A stretch of 64,000 nt of DNA from Xenorhabdus cabanillasii. Lineage in GTDB: Bacteria; Pseudomonadota; Gammaproteobacteria; Enterobacterales; Enterobacteriaceae. The notes beneath the pieces are model-generated. The model ran no database searches, was not told where the DNA came from, and saw nothing but the letters and a program-made list of their open reading frames with translations. Position 1 is the stretch's first letter. Each line of letters opens with the position of its first letter. Location of the stretch: assembly GCF_003386665.1 (NCBI RefSeq), contig NZ_QTUB01000001.1:1984001-2048000 (forward strand). The letters are read 5' to 3'. This document shows, one piece after another, positions 54,448 to 63,715 of the stretch. A program made the position numbers and the translations under genes.

Positions 54448-55440
54448 ATGAAACTTTTAAATAGAAAAATGTATAAAGGTGTAATTACTTATTACGTTGG
54501 AATGTCACAACCTGAATTAATTTTTCTTAAAAACTGTTTACACGATATTTTACTTAAATTTAATGAAATTGAAGAAAATAATTATGATAAATTAGCCTGG
54601 TTAAAAGCTATTTTTTCAGAAATATCAAATTGCTTAGAGTCTAATATTGAACAGTTAAAAACAACTAGGATCGCAAAAGAATATATAGATAGAGAAGTAT
54701 TTTGTACTCTCAAACTAACATCTGGAGAACATGATTTACTAGTACAATATATCAAAGAATTAAAATATACTATCTATAAAACACCCTCATCCAGTAATTT
54801 AAAACCTCTGTGCAATGATGTGGAAGAATTAACTAACTATTTTGAAAAACTACAGTATTTTGGAGTAAAAGAAACTAATCAAAATTATAAAATGACCAAA
54901 ACTGAATTAATAGAATATCTACATTCTGCTTACCCAGAATTAACTATAGATACTACATATATTAAAGGTTATTCCGAAGAAGATATATCAAAATTAGAAT
55001 ATTTATATGATATCAAAATTCAAGGTCAGTTACTTGAGTTTTTAATTCATATGGGTCGTTGTAGTGGAGGGTTATTTGAAAGTCAACCTTTATTGTTTTA
55101 TTGGATAAGGAATAACGAAAATAAAATAAAATTTTCAGAACTTGAATATAAAATGTCAATTCAAGAGAGTCTTGAATACACTTTTAGAGATATTCAACGG
55201 CTTGATCTGATAAAACAAAAACCTTTCATCATTTCATTTGAAAACGAGGGGATTTACGACTATTTCTTATTAACTGAGTCAGATACTCCTAATTTAGTTT
55301 ATTATGTAGATAATAACTATAATGAAGTAGTACTTACTGGATTAACCTTTAATGAGTATTTAAGAAGTACTGTGGATTCTTATAGAGCCTATCAATATAA
55401 AGCTCCTTTTGATCTAAAAGGAACTTTGCTTGGAATGTAG
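54448..55440 (+). CDS. Fused two-domain immunity protein, second paralogue
   Basis: This 330-residue protein (MKLLNRKMYKGVITYYVGMS, then MTKTELIEYLHSAYPELTID from residue 151) is diverged from 53306-54301 but has the same domain order. The toxin before it is gone except for a short scar, so it is an orphan immunity gene. Confidence 0.74.
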   Translation: MKLLNRKMYKGVITYYVGMSQPELIFLKNCLHDILLKFNEIEENNYDKLAWLKAIFSEISNCLESNIEQLKTTRIAKEYIDREVFCTLKLTSGEHDLLVQYIKELKYTIYKTPSSSNLKPLCNDVEELTNYFEKLQYFGVKETNQNYKMTKTELIEYLHSAYPELTIDTTYIKGYSEEDISKLEYLYDIKIQGQLLEFLIHMGRCSGGLFESQPLLFYWIRNNENKIKFSELEYKMSIQESLEYTFRDIQRLDLIKQKPFIISFENEGIYDYFLLTESDTPNLVYYVDNNYNEVVLTGLTFNEYLRSTVDSYRAYQYKAPFDLKGTLLGM

Positions 55441-55523
55441 AAACTATTTTCATTTTGTTATTTGGTTATTTACCCTACAATTTTTTGATTTATCCAAAAC
55501 AGATGCACCTAAAAGAGGATTTT

Positions 55524-56480
55524 ATGAAAAACTTTAAAACTTTTACAAAGATTTCTACATTAACTTTATTAATTTCTACTAATCTAGCTTTCGCTAATGA
55601 TATCATTCTTAATGATTCTAACACTCAAATTAACCAAGTTAATAATATTCCGGTTATCAACATAGCTACTCCAACTCTTAATGGTATGTCTAGAAATACT
55701 TATAAAGAGTTTAATATTAATGAAAAGGGTGTGGTTTTCAATAACTCCATAGATTCTACTAATTCTCAATTAGTAGGTCAATTAGATAAAAACCCTAATT
55801 TAGCAGATAGGACTGCTATATTAATTGTTAATGAAGTAGTAGGAGGTAATCTATCTCAACTTAAAGGAGCTATAGAAATAGTTGGAGATGATGCTAAGCT
55901 GATTATAACTAACCCTAATGGTGTCATTATTAATGGGGCTAAATTCATAAATGTAACGGAATCTTTTATTAGCACAGGTAAACCTGTTTTCAATAAAAAA
56001 GATTTACTTAGTTTAGAAGTAACTAAGGGCAAGGTTACTATTGGTGAAAAAGGCTTAGAATCTACTGAGAATAACCTTGTTGTTTTCAGTAGATCTCTTC
56101 AAGTAAATGGAAAAATTAATGCTGATATTATTACAGCGATGATAGGACCTAATTCCATGAGTATGAAGGTTCCAGGGATGCCTATCAGATTTGAAAATGA
56201 AACTCCTCAACCAGGATTTTCTATAGATACAGGTAATCTTGGAGGTATGTATGCTAATAAAAGCATAATACTTCTTAGTAACGAAAAAGGTGCCGGCGTG
56301 AATATAAGGGATCTATCAACTTCAAGGGGACAATTAGAAGATGTTGTTGTACAATTAATGAAAGACTCCGGAGCCGTACATACTAGTAACCAAAAACAAG
56401 ATATAATTGTTGCGGCTAATAGATATATTCATGAAGGTGTAGAACTAAAAAATGTTGATGGTATATGGCAGCTCCCATAA
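55524..56480 (+). CDS. Intact stand-alone TPS-domain secreted protein
   Basis: This 318-residue protein starts MKNFKTFTKISTLTLLISTN (signal peptide to AFA) after AGAGGAT. The TPS domain includes ILIVNEVVGGNLSQLKGAIE, ITNPNGVIINGAKFINVTES and SIDTGNLGGMYANKSIILLS, ending EGVELKNVDGIWQLP and stop. It is the only complete copy and shows that the family naturally ends after the TPS domain, without stalk or toxin. It would need a TpsB transporter from elsewhere. Confidence 0.8.
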   Translation: MKNFKTFTKISTLTLLISTNLAFANDIILNDSNTQINQVNNIPVINIATPTLNGMSRNTYKEFNINEKGVVFNNSIDSTNSQLVGQLDKNPNLADRTAILIVNEVVGGNLSQLKGAIEIVGDDAKLIITNPNGVIINGAKFINVTESFISTGKPVFNKKDLLSLEVTKGKVTIGEKGLESTENNLVVFSRSLQVNGKINADIITAMIGPNSMSMKVPGMPIRFENETPQPGFSIDTGNLGGMYANKSIILLSNEKGAGVNIRDLSTSRGQLEDVVVQLMKDSGAVHTSNQKQDIIVAANRYIHEGVELKNVDGIWQLP

Positions 56481-56506
56481 GTTATAGATAACAACCAAAA
56501 ACTATA

Positions 56507-56532
56507 AAACCACTCATACGAGTGGTTTTTTC
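56507..56532 (+). terminator. Intrinsic terminator at the end of the cargo region
   Basis: ACCACTC (56509-56515) pairs with GAGTGGT (56520-56526) around ATAC, followed by T-rich sequence. Confidence 0.85.
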
Positions 56533-56554
56533 GGACATAATATATAACTAACTG

Positions 56555-56794
56555 TTAATGTCTTTGATATAAACATCCTTTAGTTAATCCTTCAGAAATA
56601 TACAGTTCAGTAGCTAGACTACTCAATACTGGACATTCTTTAGTAATCAATTCTGAAATATATTCAGCTAAGTTCTCAATTGTAGTTTCCTTTCTACATA
56701 TATGAACATTAACATTCTTCAATTTAACTAATTTTTCCATATTGAAACTCATTTCCATAAAACCTCTTTCTCCTGTTTTATAAGAAATGCTCAA
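56555..56794 (-). CDS. Uncharacterised ORF at the cargo-prophage border, probably 5'-truncated
   Basis: The frame (MEMSFNMEKLVKLKNVNVHI, TIENLAEYISELITKECPVL) is leftward and open through the junction near 56800, so its original N-terminus may be missing. AT-rich like the cargo. No family recognised. It converges with the TPS gene at the terminator. Confidence 0.4.
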   Translation of the reverse strand: MSISYKTGERGFMEMSFNMEKLVKLKNVNVHICRKETTIENLAEYISELITKECPVLSSLATELYISEGLTKGCLYQRH

Positions 56795-56803
56795 TAAATC
56801 TTC

Positions 56804-56965
56804 AAACGCGGCTACACCATCTTAGATCGCATGGGCGTGCGTATGCTGCGTGATCCGTACACCCATAAGCCGTTTATCCACTTCTACACCACCAAACGGG
56901 TTGGTTCCCTGCGGGTGGACAGCAACGCCGTGAAACTGCTGAAAGTGGCAGAAGATAAGGCGTAG
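56804..56965 (+). pseudogene. 3' fragment of the prophage 2 major capsid gene
   Basis: KRGYTILDRMGVRMLRDPYT, FIHFYTTKRVGSLRVDSNAV and KLLKVAEDKA are the last 53 residues of an HK97 capsid protein, homologous to the end of 24529-25740 but diverged. The phage gene is cut at about 56800, where cargo DNA begins. Confidence 0.88.
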
Positions 56966-56988
56966 TCACCTTATTCTCAGGAGATGAC

Positions 56989-57291
56989 ATGCCTTTTCCC
57001 ACGATTGATCTGCTTCGGCAGCAGTGCCGTATCGACAGTGATAATCATACCGAAGATGATTTATTAGACACTTATGCGCGGGCGGCCATTAAACGGGTCG
57101 AAAACTATCTGAATCGCCGCCTGTATGAACAGGCTGTGCCGGAGGATGATCCGGATGGTCTGTTAGCGACTGACGATGTGACACTGGCAATTATGCTGGC
57201 AGTCGGTTACTGGTATGAAAACCGGGAGGCACAGACCTTACCCACCGGATTTAAATCGTTGCTGGAACCCTACCGTTTTATTCCGTTATAG
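56989..57291 (+). CDS. Head-tail connector, HK97 gp6-like, prophage 2
   Basis: This 100-residue protein (MPFPTIDLLRQQCRIDSDNH, LAIMLAVGYWYENREAQTLP) is homologous to 25786-26082 and follows the capsid end as expected. Confidence 0.88.
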   Translation: MPFPTIDLLRQQCRIDSDNHTEDDLLDTYARAAIKRVENYLNRRLYEQAVPEDDPDGLLATDDVTLAIMLAVGYWYENREAQTLPTGFKSLLEPYRFIPL

Positions 57292-57301
57292 GAGAATGCC
57301 G

Positions 57302-57628
57302 ATGAAAGCGGGCTCACTTCGCTATCGCATTAAACTGTTTCGCCCTGTAAAAAACCGTGATGATCTGGGTGCTGAAATCATTGGGCGGGAATATGTCACT
57401 GAAACCTGGGCACGAGCGGACGCCATGTCCAACCGCAAAATCCGCACGGCGGATCAGCAACAGGTGATCGAGGTGCAACAATTTACCGTCAGGCCAAGAA
57501 AAGATATTGAACCTGATTGGTTGGTTGAACATCAGGGACGGCTGTTTACCGTTCGCACTGTGGATCGTAACCATACTGACCGTGCCGTTATCACCACGGA
57601 GGCCGATGCGCACCATGATCGAACCTGA
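57302..57628 (+). CDS. Head closure protein, prophage 2
   Basis: This 108-residue protein (MKAGSLRYRIKLFRPVKNRD, WARADAMSNRKIRTADQQQV) is of the head-tail adaptor family. ATG 57302 has AGGAGAAT at proper distance; 57296 is too close. It overlaps the next gene. Confidence 0.86.
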   Translation: MKAGSLRYRIKLFRPVKNRDDLGAEIIGREYVTETWARADAMSNRKIRTADQQQVIEVQQFTVRPRKDIEPDWLVEHQGRLFTVRTVDRNHTDRAVITTEADAHHDRT

Positions 57629-58004
57629 ACTGAAAGCGGATTTAGAACGATTAACGAATCTGCCAGTTTATCCGCTGATACTGCCGTCCAGCGTGTTAGA
57701 GGGCGTGACCTATCAGCGTATCAGCGATCTCCGATTCAATATCGGGCTGGCGGCCTCGCCGTTAATCGAAGCGCGTTTCCAAATCAGCATTATGGTGCTG
57801 AACGATTACTCCCAGGCTTTGCGACTGGAAGCCAAAATCCGTACCACATGGGAATCCGTGCAGCATGGCAGGCTCGGCGGCTATCCGGTGCAAACCGTTT
57901 CACGCGGAATGTTGCAGCAGGCGGTGGAAGAGTTGACGGAAAACCGCAAGCGCTACCGTATTACACGGGACTTTATCATCACTTACACGGAGCATCTGAC
58001 ATGA
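57615..58004 (+). CDS. DUF3168 tail terminator, prophage 2
   Basis: This 129-residue protein (MIEPELKADLERLTNLPVYP, ASPLIEARFQISIMVLNDYS, ITRDFIITYTEHLT) is of the DUF3168 tail completion family, intact here unlike prophage 1. It overlaps its neighbours, ending ATGA. Confidence 0.82.
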   Translation: MIEPELKADLERLTNLPVYPLILPSSVLEGVTYQRISDLRFNIGLAASPLIEARFQISIMVLNDYSQALRLEAKIRTTWESVQHGRLGGYPVQTVSRGMLQQAVEELTENRKRYRITRDFIITYTEHLT

Positions 58005-58405
58005 TCACCGCAAAAACAATGGGATGGACAGAGTTGGGGCATAAATTGCAGGTACTGGACAGTGATCTCCAGACCCACATCCTGCGCAAAGCCGGAAAAG
58101 TTGCCATGGCAATCGTTAAAGAAGATATGGCTGCCCACGCCGGTTATAACCGAAAAAATGAGGGTTCCCATCTGCGGGAGGCCATTCAGATCCGTTCGAC
58201 AAAATCGAAAAAATACACAGGCGGGGTGATGATCACCGTGGGGCCGACAAAACCCCATCGTATGAAAGCACTGGCGCAGGAGATGGGCACGATTAAGCAG
58301 GTGCCAAAACCCTTTATCCGTCCGGCGCTGGATTACAACAAAACCACTGTTATTAAAGTGCTCGCGCAGGAAATCCGCGATGCCTTATCAGGGTACAGTC
58401 AATAG
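58001..58405 (+). CDS. HK97 gp10-like tail-joining protein, prophage 2
   Basis: This 134-residue protein (MITAKTMGWTELGHKLQVLD, LRKAGKVAMAIVKEDMAAHA, MKALAQEMGTIKQVPKPFIR) matches the gp10 family, with RPALDYNK near its end. Gene order with DUF3168 is swapped relative to prophage 1, so the two prophages are not close copies. Confidence 0.84.
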   Translation: MITAKTMGWTELGHKLQVLDSDLQTHILRKAGKVAMAIVKEDMAAHAGYNRKNEGSHLREAIQIRSTKSKKYTGGVMITVGPTKPHRMKALAQEMGTIKQVPKPFIRPALDYNKTTVIKVLAQEIRDALSGYSQ

Positions 58406-58416
58406 GAGAACACATC

Positions 58417-58881
58417 ATGGCAACATCCCCTGAATACGCCGTATTGCCAGCGGGTACACTCGTGAAATTTGGCAAACCCGGCGACAGCGTGGAACAGATG
58501 AAACCGCTGATTAACTGCAAGGCATTGGGTGCCACTGGGCTAACGGGCAGTTTTGTCGATTGCACCACTTTGATGGATACCAACAAACAATTTATTTCCG
58601 ATATGCCGGAGGGGCCGGGAAAATCCCTCGGCTTTATTGATGATCCGGAGAACTCCGATTTTGTTTCTTTCCTGAACGCGGCTGAAAAGCGCGACACGGT
58701 GCAATTTTACATCGCCCTGCCGAATAAGCGCACCGCGACAATGGTGCTGGCACTGTCCGGTTGGGAAATGAACGACATTAACGCCCCGGCCAGTGAAGTG
58801 ATCCAAATCACGGTCAAGGGCAAACAAAACAGCCTCGTCTGGGGTATCGCTGACACCAAAACAGGAGTGACCCAATCATGA
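58417..58881 (+). CDS. Major tail tube protein
   Basis: This 154-residue protein (MATSPEYAVLPAGTLVKFGK, LMDTNKQFISDMPEGPGKSL, DTVQFYIALPNKRTATMVLA) is of the lambda gpV-like tail tube family. It sits directly before the chaperone gene. Confidence 0.87.
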   Translation: MATSPEYAVLPAGTLVKFGKPGDSVEQMKPLINCKALGATGLTGSFVDCTTLMDTNKQFISDMPEGPGKSLGFIDDPENSDFVSFLNAAEKRDTVQFYIALPNKRTATMVLALSGWEMNDINAPASEVIQITVKGKQNSLVWGIADTKTGVTQS

Positions 58882-59441
58882 AAAATCTGAAAGCCGCCTT
58901 ACTCACCCCACGCCCGCAGATTAAGGCAGTGGAGCTGTTTGGCACCCAAATCAACCTGCGCCGGATGACGGCACTGGAATTACTGGAACTGGAAGAAAAA
59001 GCGGAAACGTTCAGTGATGCCGGAAACGGGCGCGACGCCTCCCGCCTGAATATCCAGATGGTGCTGGATTGTCTGGTGGATGATAAGGGGAAACCCATTG
59101 ATAAGGCTGATTTGCCCACCGCCGATGAGTTAATGGCGATCCACGATAACGCCACCCTGATTGAAGCGATTCAGACCGTGAAGCGTCATGCCATCGGCAC
59201 ACTGGAGGAGGCCGAAAAAAAACTGACCCGCTCGCCGTGGCTGCATTTTGCTTTCACGTTAGCTGAACAGCTCGGCGAAATTGACCCCTATCGCATCCTG
59301 TCTCTGCCCGCCGCCACGCTTAACGAATGGCAGGCCTATTACCGACTGAAAAACCGCAAACAGCCAGACAATCCGCCTGTTTCGCCTCCCCGTGATACGG
59401 TTCAGGCTCAGTGTGAGGCTGTTATGAAATTATTAGGTTAA
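58878..59441 (+). CDS. Tail assembly chaperone (gpG/GT-like)
   Basis: This 187-residue protein has an acidic N-part (MTALELLELEEKAETFSDAG) and a C-part resembling the T extension (WLHFAFTLAEQLGEIDPYRI, LNEWQAYYRLKNRKQPDNPP). The two are joined at an A8 run (59215-59222) within EEAEKKLTR. In many tailed phages, slippage at such a site yields short and long products; here the long form is in frame zero. Confidence 0.78.
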   Translation: MKNLKAALLTPRPQIKAVELFGTQINLRRMTALELLELEEKAETFSDAGNGRDASRLNIQMVLDCLVDDKGKPIDKADLPTADELMAIHDNATLIEAIQTVKRHAIGTLEEAEKKLTRSPWLHFAFTLAEQLGEIDPYRILSLPAATLNEWQAYYRLKNRKQPDNPPVSPPRDTVQAQCEAVMKLLG

Positions 59442-59444
59442 GTT

Positions 59445-62400
59445 ATGGCTAATTTATCGACATTAACGGTCGGCTTGCTGGTCAATGCCACCGCGTTTAA
59501 ATCCCAGATAATGGATGCCTATCGTTATGCTGGGCGGGAGTCTGAACGCTTTAGCGATAAATCGGTGGCAGATGCCAACAAGGTGAAAAAGAGCTATAGC
59601 TCTCTGGCCTCGGAAATCAAGTCTGTCTCCGGTCAGTTAATGATGCTGGCAGGAACGGGGTTTTCACTGAGCAGTATGATTTCCCATACCCGTCAATATG
59701 GTCAGGCATTGTCTGACCTGTCTGCCATTACGGGTGCCACGGGTGCGCAGTTAAAGAAACTGGATGAAACCGCCCAGCAGTTAGGCCGAACCACCGAATT
59801 CGGGGCAACCGGTATTGCCAATGCCCTGAAATTAATGGCCTCCGCGAAACCGGAATTGCTGAAAAACACGGCAGCGCTGACGCAGGCGACGGAAAAAGCG
59901 GTGATTCTGGCGCAGGCGTCCGGTATCGAATTACCTGAAGCCACCAAAGCACTGGCGTTATCCTTAAATCAGTTTGGGGCCGGCGCTGCGCAGGCAGATC
60001 GTTATATCAACGTACTGGCCGCCGGCGCAAAATACGGTTCTTCAGAAATTAACGAAACGGCGCAGGCTATTAAAAATGGCGGAACGGTCGCGGCACAGGC
60101 CGCGATAAGCTTTGAAGCACTGAATGCCGTGATCCAGATACTGGCGGCAGGCGGGATAAAAGGCGCAGAAGCCGGGACCGCGATCCGCAATATTATTCTG
60201 GCCCTGGAGAAATCCACCGACAAGAAACTCAGGCCTTCGGTTGTGGGACTGGGATCAGCTTTGGATCACCTTAAAAGTAAAAAAACTGTCCACAGCGGAA
60301 GCAGCGAAGCTGTTCGGGCGGGCGAATGTCAGCGCAGCGTCTCAGTTGGTCGTCGGTCGTGACAGGCTGGATGCGTTAACGCAGTCACTGACTGATACCC
60401 GGGTCGCCTATGATCAGGCATCTGAACGGGCGAATAATCTGAGCGCTGATCTGGATGTGTTAGCCAGTGCGTTTGAGGGGATGGCGATTAAAATCGGCCA
60501 GAGTGCCGATGGCCCATTGCGTAGCGGGGTGCAAAATGCCACCAGCGCGATCAATGTGTTATCCGAAAACTTTAATCTGGTGGCCAGTGTGGCACTGCAT
60601 ACGTTAATTCCGGTAATGGCAACGAAGCTGACAGCGGGACTGCGTGAAAATGTGGCGGCATGGCGAGCCACCGAAAAAGCCGCGCGTGATGTTGCCCGAC
60701 AGCAGGCCGAAACTGCAAAACGCACGATAGAACAGGCCAATGCCACGCTGCGCTCAACGGAAGCACAGGGCAAGCATATTCAATATCTGGAAAGCACAAA
60801 TCGCTTGCACGGCCTTTCCGTCAATTATTCGAAAGAAAAAAGTACCCTGATCCGGCAGGAAACTGAAGCTCTCAGATTGCAGACACAGGCCACCGGTCAA
60901 CTTGCAGCGGCAAATCGCCGGCTGTCTTATGCTTACCGGGCCTTATCTGCCGCAGGGGGATTTGCCCGTGGGGCACTGGCCCTGATTGGCGGGCCATTTG
61001 GTGCCGCGATGTTGGCAGGCTCTGCTCTCTATTATTTCCATCAACGGGCACAAGAGGCTCGCGCAAGTGCAACCAATTTAAAGGATGCCGTGCTCGAAAC
61101 AAAAGCGGCACTGATGCAGCTTTCAAAGGTTGAACTGTCCTCTCAGGTGCTGAAATATCGGGATGCACTGGATAAGCAAAAAAAGGAGACTGCCAAAATA
61201 TGGCTGGATTTGCAGGGTAAGAAAAATATCGTTTCCGGTGTGGGATTTGGCGGTCTGTGGGCAAACAAAACGAAAGCGCAGGAAGAAGTGATACACGCAG
61301 AGGCGGAATACGAAAAAGCGCGCAAGAAACTGGAATTTCATCAGAAACAGCTTGAAGAAGCTCAGTCTGCATTAAAAGCGTTGGAAGCCGGTGAAAAGTC
61401 CAAACCCCTGCCTGATAACGCCGCTGGCAGTGGCACGGGGAATCCGTGGACAGGCAATGGTGATGATAAGAAAGCAAAAAATATTCAAATCCTGAATCAG
61501 TATCGCCAGTTGCGCTTCGATATTGAAACAGCGCACACGACCAGTTTAGGGCGCATTATCCTAAGTGAACAGGAAGTCCAGCGAAAGCTAGATGAAGTGG
61601 GTAAATCTGGCTTAGTTTCCCAACAGGAAATTCAACGTTTAACCGCTTTTAATGCTGAAAATCACCAGAAACAGCGGCTGGCACTGGTAGAAAAATATGC
61701 ACCGGAAAAAGCGCTGATTCGACAGGAAAAAGCAGCCAGCGAAGAGCTGAAAGCACTGTACATCGAGCGGTTGCTCAGTGAGCAGGAATATTTATCTGCC
61801 AGCAAGGCGTTATATCAAACTTCGGTCAAAGACAAATTAGCAGAACAGGCGAAGCAAATTTCCGCCCCGCATCTGGATATGACGGGTGAGGTTGATCCCG
61901 TTGTGCAACTGCAAAATCAGCTCATAGAACAAACCGCGCTTTACGACACTTACTACCGGAACGGACTTCTCAGCAAAGAACGTCATGAGCAGTTAATAAC
62001 AGCCGCTGCTCATAGTTCCAAAGACGCACAATTTGCCGCCGCAAAGGATTTATATGCATCACAAGGCGATTTCCAGAAAATGCAGATGGATCTGTTGGAT
62101 GTGGTTGAGCAACGCACGGGTAACGCTTTAACCGGCATGTTGACGGGCACAAAATCATTTTCGGAATCCATGCGGGAATTGTCGGCATCATTGGCACAAT
62201 CCATCATTCAGGATCTGGTACGCATTGCTATTCAGGCACTGATAACCAAAGCGATCTCCGGTTTCTTTGGCGGTGCAATGGGCGGTATGGGGGCCAGCGC
62301 ATTGTCTTCAGCGGGAGGCGGCCTGTCTTCAGTCGGTTCTGGAATAACCATTACCCCGGATGTCTGGAAGAGTCCCATCATGAATGCGAAAGGTGGCGTT

Positions 62401-62760
62401 TATCAATCTGCGGATTTAAGTCAGTACAGCGGGCAGATTGTCAGTCAACCGACCTTGTTTGCATTTGCTAAAGGCGGTGGCGTAATGGGCGAAGCCGGAC
62501 CAGAAGCTATCCTGCCGTTAAAACGGAGTACTGACGGTAAGCTGGGTGTTCAAGCTACAGGCAGTACGGGTAACCAGACCTTCAATACCGTCCATATTGT
62601 GATCCATTCCGAGGGTACTCATGACACGAAAACATCTAATGGCGCGGAGTCTGCGGGGCAGGATATCGCGAAATTTGTCGATCAACGATTCAAATTTTTA
62701 CTGCATAAAAGTCTAAGTCAAGGTGGTGAACTCAGTGCGGCGATTAAAGGAGGCCGATGA
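59445..62760 (+). pseudogene. Tail tape measure protein, frameshifted
   Basis: The N-part MANLSTLTVGLLVNATAFKS to GSALDHLKSKK carries the TP901-type core (SAITGATGAQLKKLDETAQQ). The C-part continues LSTAEAAKLFGRANVSAASQ to the end at 62760, with coiled coils, Gly-rich GGAMGGMGASALSSAGGG and GGVMGEAGPEAILPLKRSTD. An A7 run (60279-60285) instead of A6 breaks the frame. Combined length is about 1105 residues, setting tail length. Confidence 0.88.
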
Positions 62761-63092
62761 TGATAAAAACCTTTGATTTCCCTGCAAGGGTAGGTACAAG
62801 TGGGGAGTTTGAGCCTATTGTGCGTACCGTCCAGTTTGGTGATGGTTATAAACAGACGTCAGGCGATGGGATCAACATGCAGCGAGAAAGCTGGCCCTTG
62901 TCTTTTGTCGGGGCACAGTCTGACATACAGCCTGTCATGGATTTTTTGCGTGAACATCAGGGCTGGCGCTCATTCAAATGGCGTAATCCGTTATCTGAAC
63001 TGGGGTTATATCAGGCGGGAAAATTCACTATTCAGGCCAATGGTATTTATTTCACCCTTTCCGTGACATTTACCCGCATTTATCACCCTTAA
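62757..63092 (+). CDS. Minor tail protein M-like
   Basis: This 111-residue protein (MMIKTFDFPARVGTSGEFEP, QFGDGYKQTSGDGINMQRES, FLREHQGWRSFKWRNPLSEL) matches the lambda gpM family at the tail tip. It overlaps the tape measure stop. Confidence 0.88.
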   Translation: MMIKTFDFPARVGTSGEFEPIVRTVQFGDGYKQTSGDGINMQRESWPLSFVGAQSDIQPVMDFLREHQGWRSFKWRNPLSELGLYQAGKFTIQANGIYFTLSVTFTRIYHP

Positions 63093-63103
63093 GAGGTTTT
63101 ACC

Positions 63104-63713
63104 ATGACAATCAATGCCACTCTCCAGCAACTTGAGCCGGGGAGCAAAGTCTTATTGTTTGCAGTTGACGGTTCAGCATTTGGTGGGCCAGAGCTGTATT
63201 TTCACAATCACCCTATCGGTGACACCGACCCTCAATGTGGTCAATCTGGACGGCTCGCTCAGTGCGTTATGTCTGGCTTACCAAAATATGGTGCAAGCGC
63301 GTGTCACGATCCGCATGACCTTTGCGCATTATCTGGATGCCCGTAATTTTCCCGACGGAAACCCGCAAGCCGATCCGACACAGGAGAAAATCGAGGTTTT
63401 CTACATCGACAGCAAAACGCAGGAAGATAACGAAAGCATCCAGTTCTCCCTCTCTTCCCCGGCCGATTTACAGGGGATTAAAATCCCGGCCCGGCAAATC
63501 CACAGCCTGTGTACGTGGTGTATGCGCGGACAGTACCGCCAGTCACCGTGTGGCTATACCGGCACCCGATATTTTACTGACAGAGGCAAGCCGACCAATG
63601 ATCCGGCAGCGGATGCCTGCGGGGGACTTATGAGCGATTGTAAAAAACGTTTTGGTGACACGGAACAGCTGCCTTTTGGCGGCTTCCCCGGTTCAGCGTT
63701 GCTGAGGCGATAA
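63104..63713 (+). pseudogene. Minor tail protein L-like, internal deletion and frameshift
   Basis: The start MTINATLQQLEPGSKVLLFA to GGPELYFHNHPIG is joined in another frame to VTPTLNVVNLDGSLSALCLA and the rest, with Cys-rich LCTWCMRGQYRQSPCGYTGT and DACGGLMSDCKKRFG, ending at 63713. Lambda gpL has several tens of residues between these parts that are missing here. The Cys residues normally bind an iron-sulfur cluster. Confidence 0.82.
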
Positions 63714-63715
63714 CC

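Noticed and set aside
60872..61477. A 201-residue minus-strand frame inside the tape measure gene
   Set aside because: It is antisense to coding sequence with coiled-coil repeats, with no start context and no known motifs.
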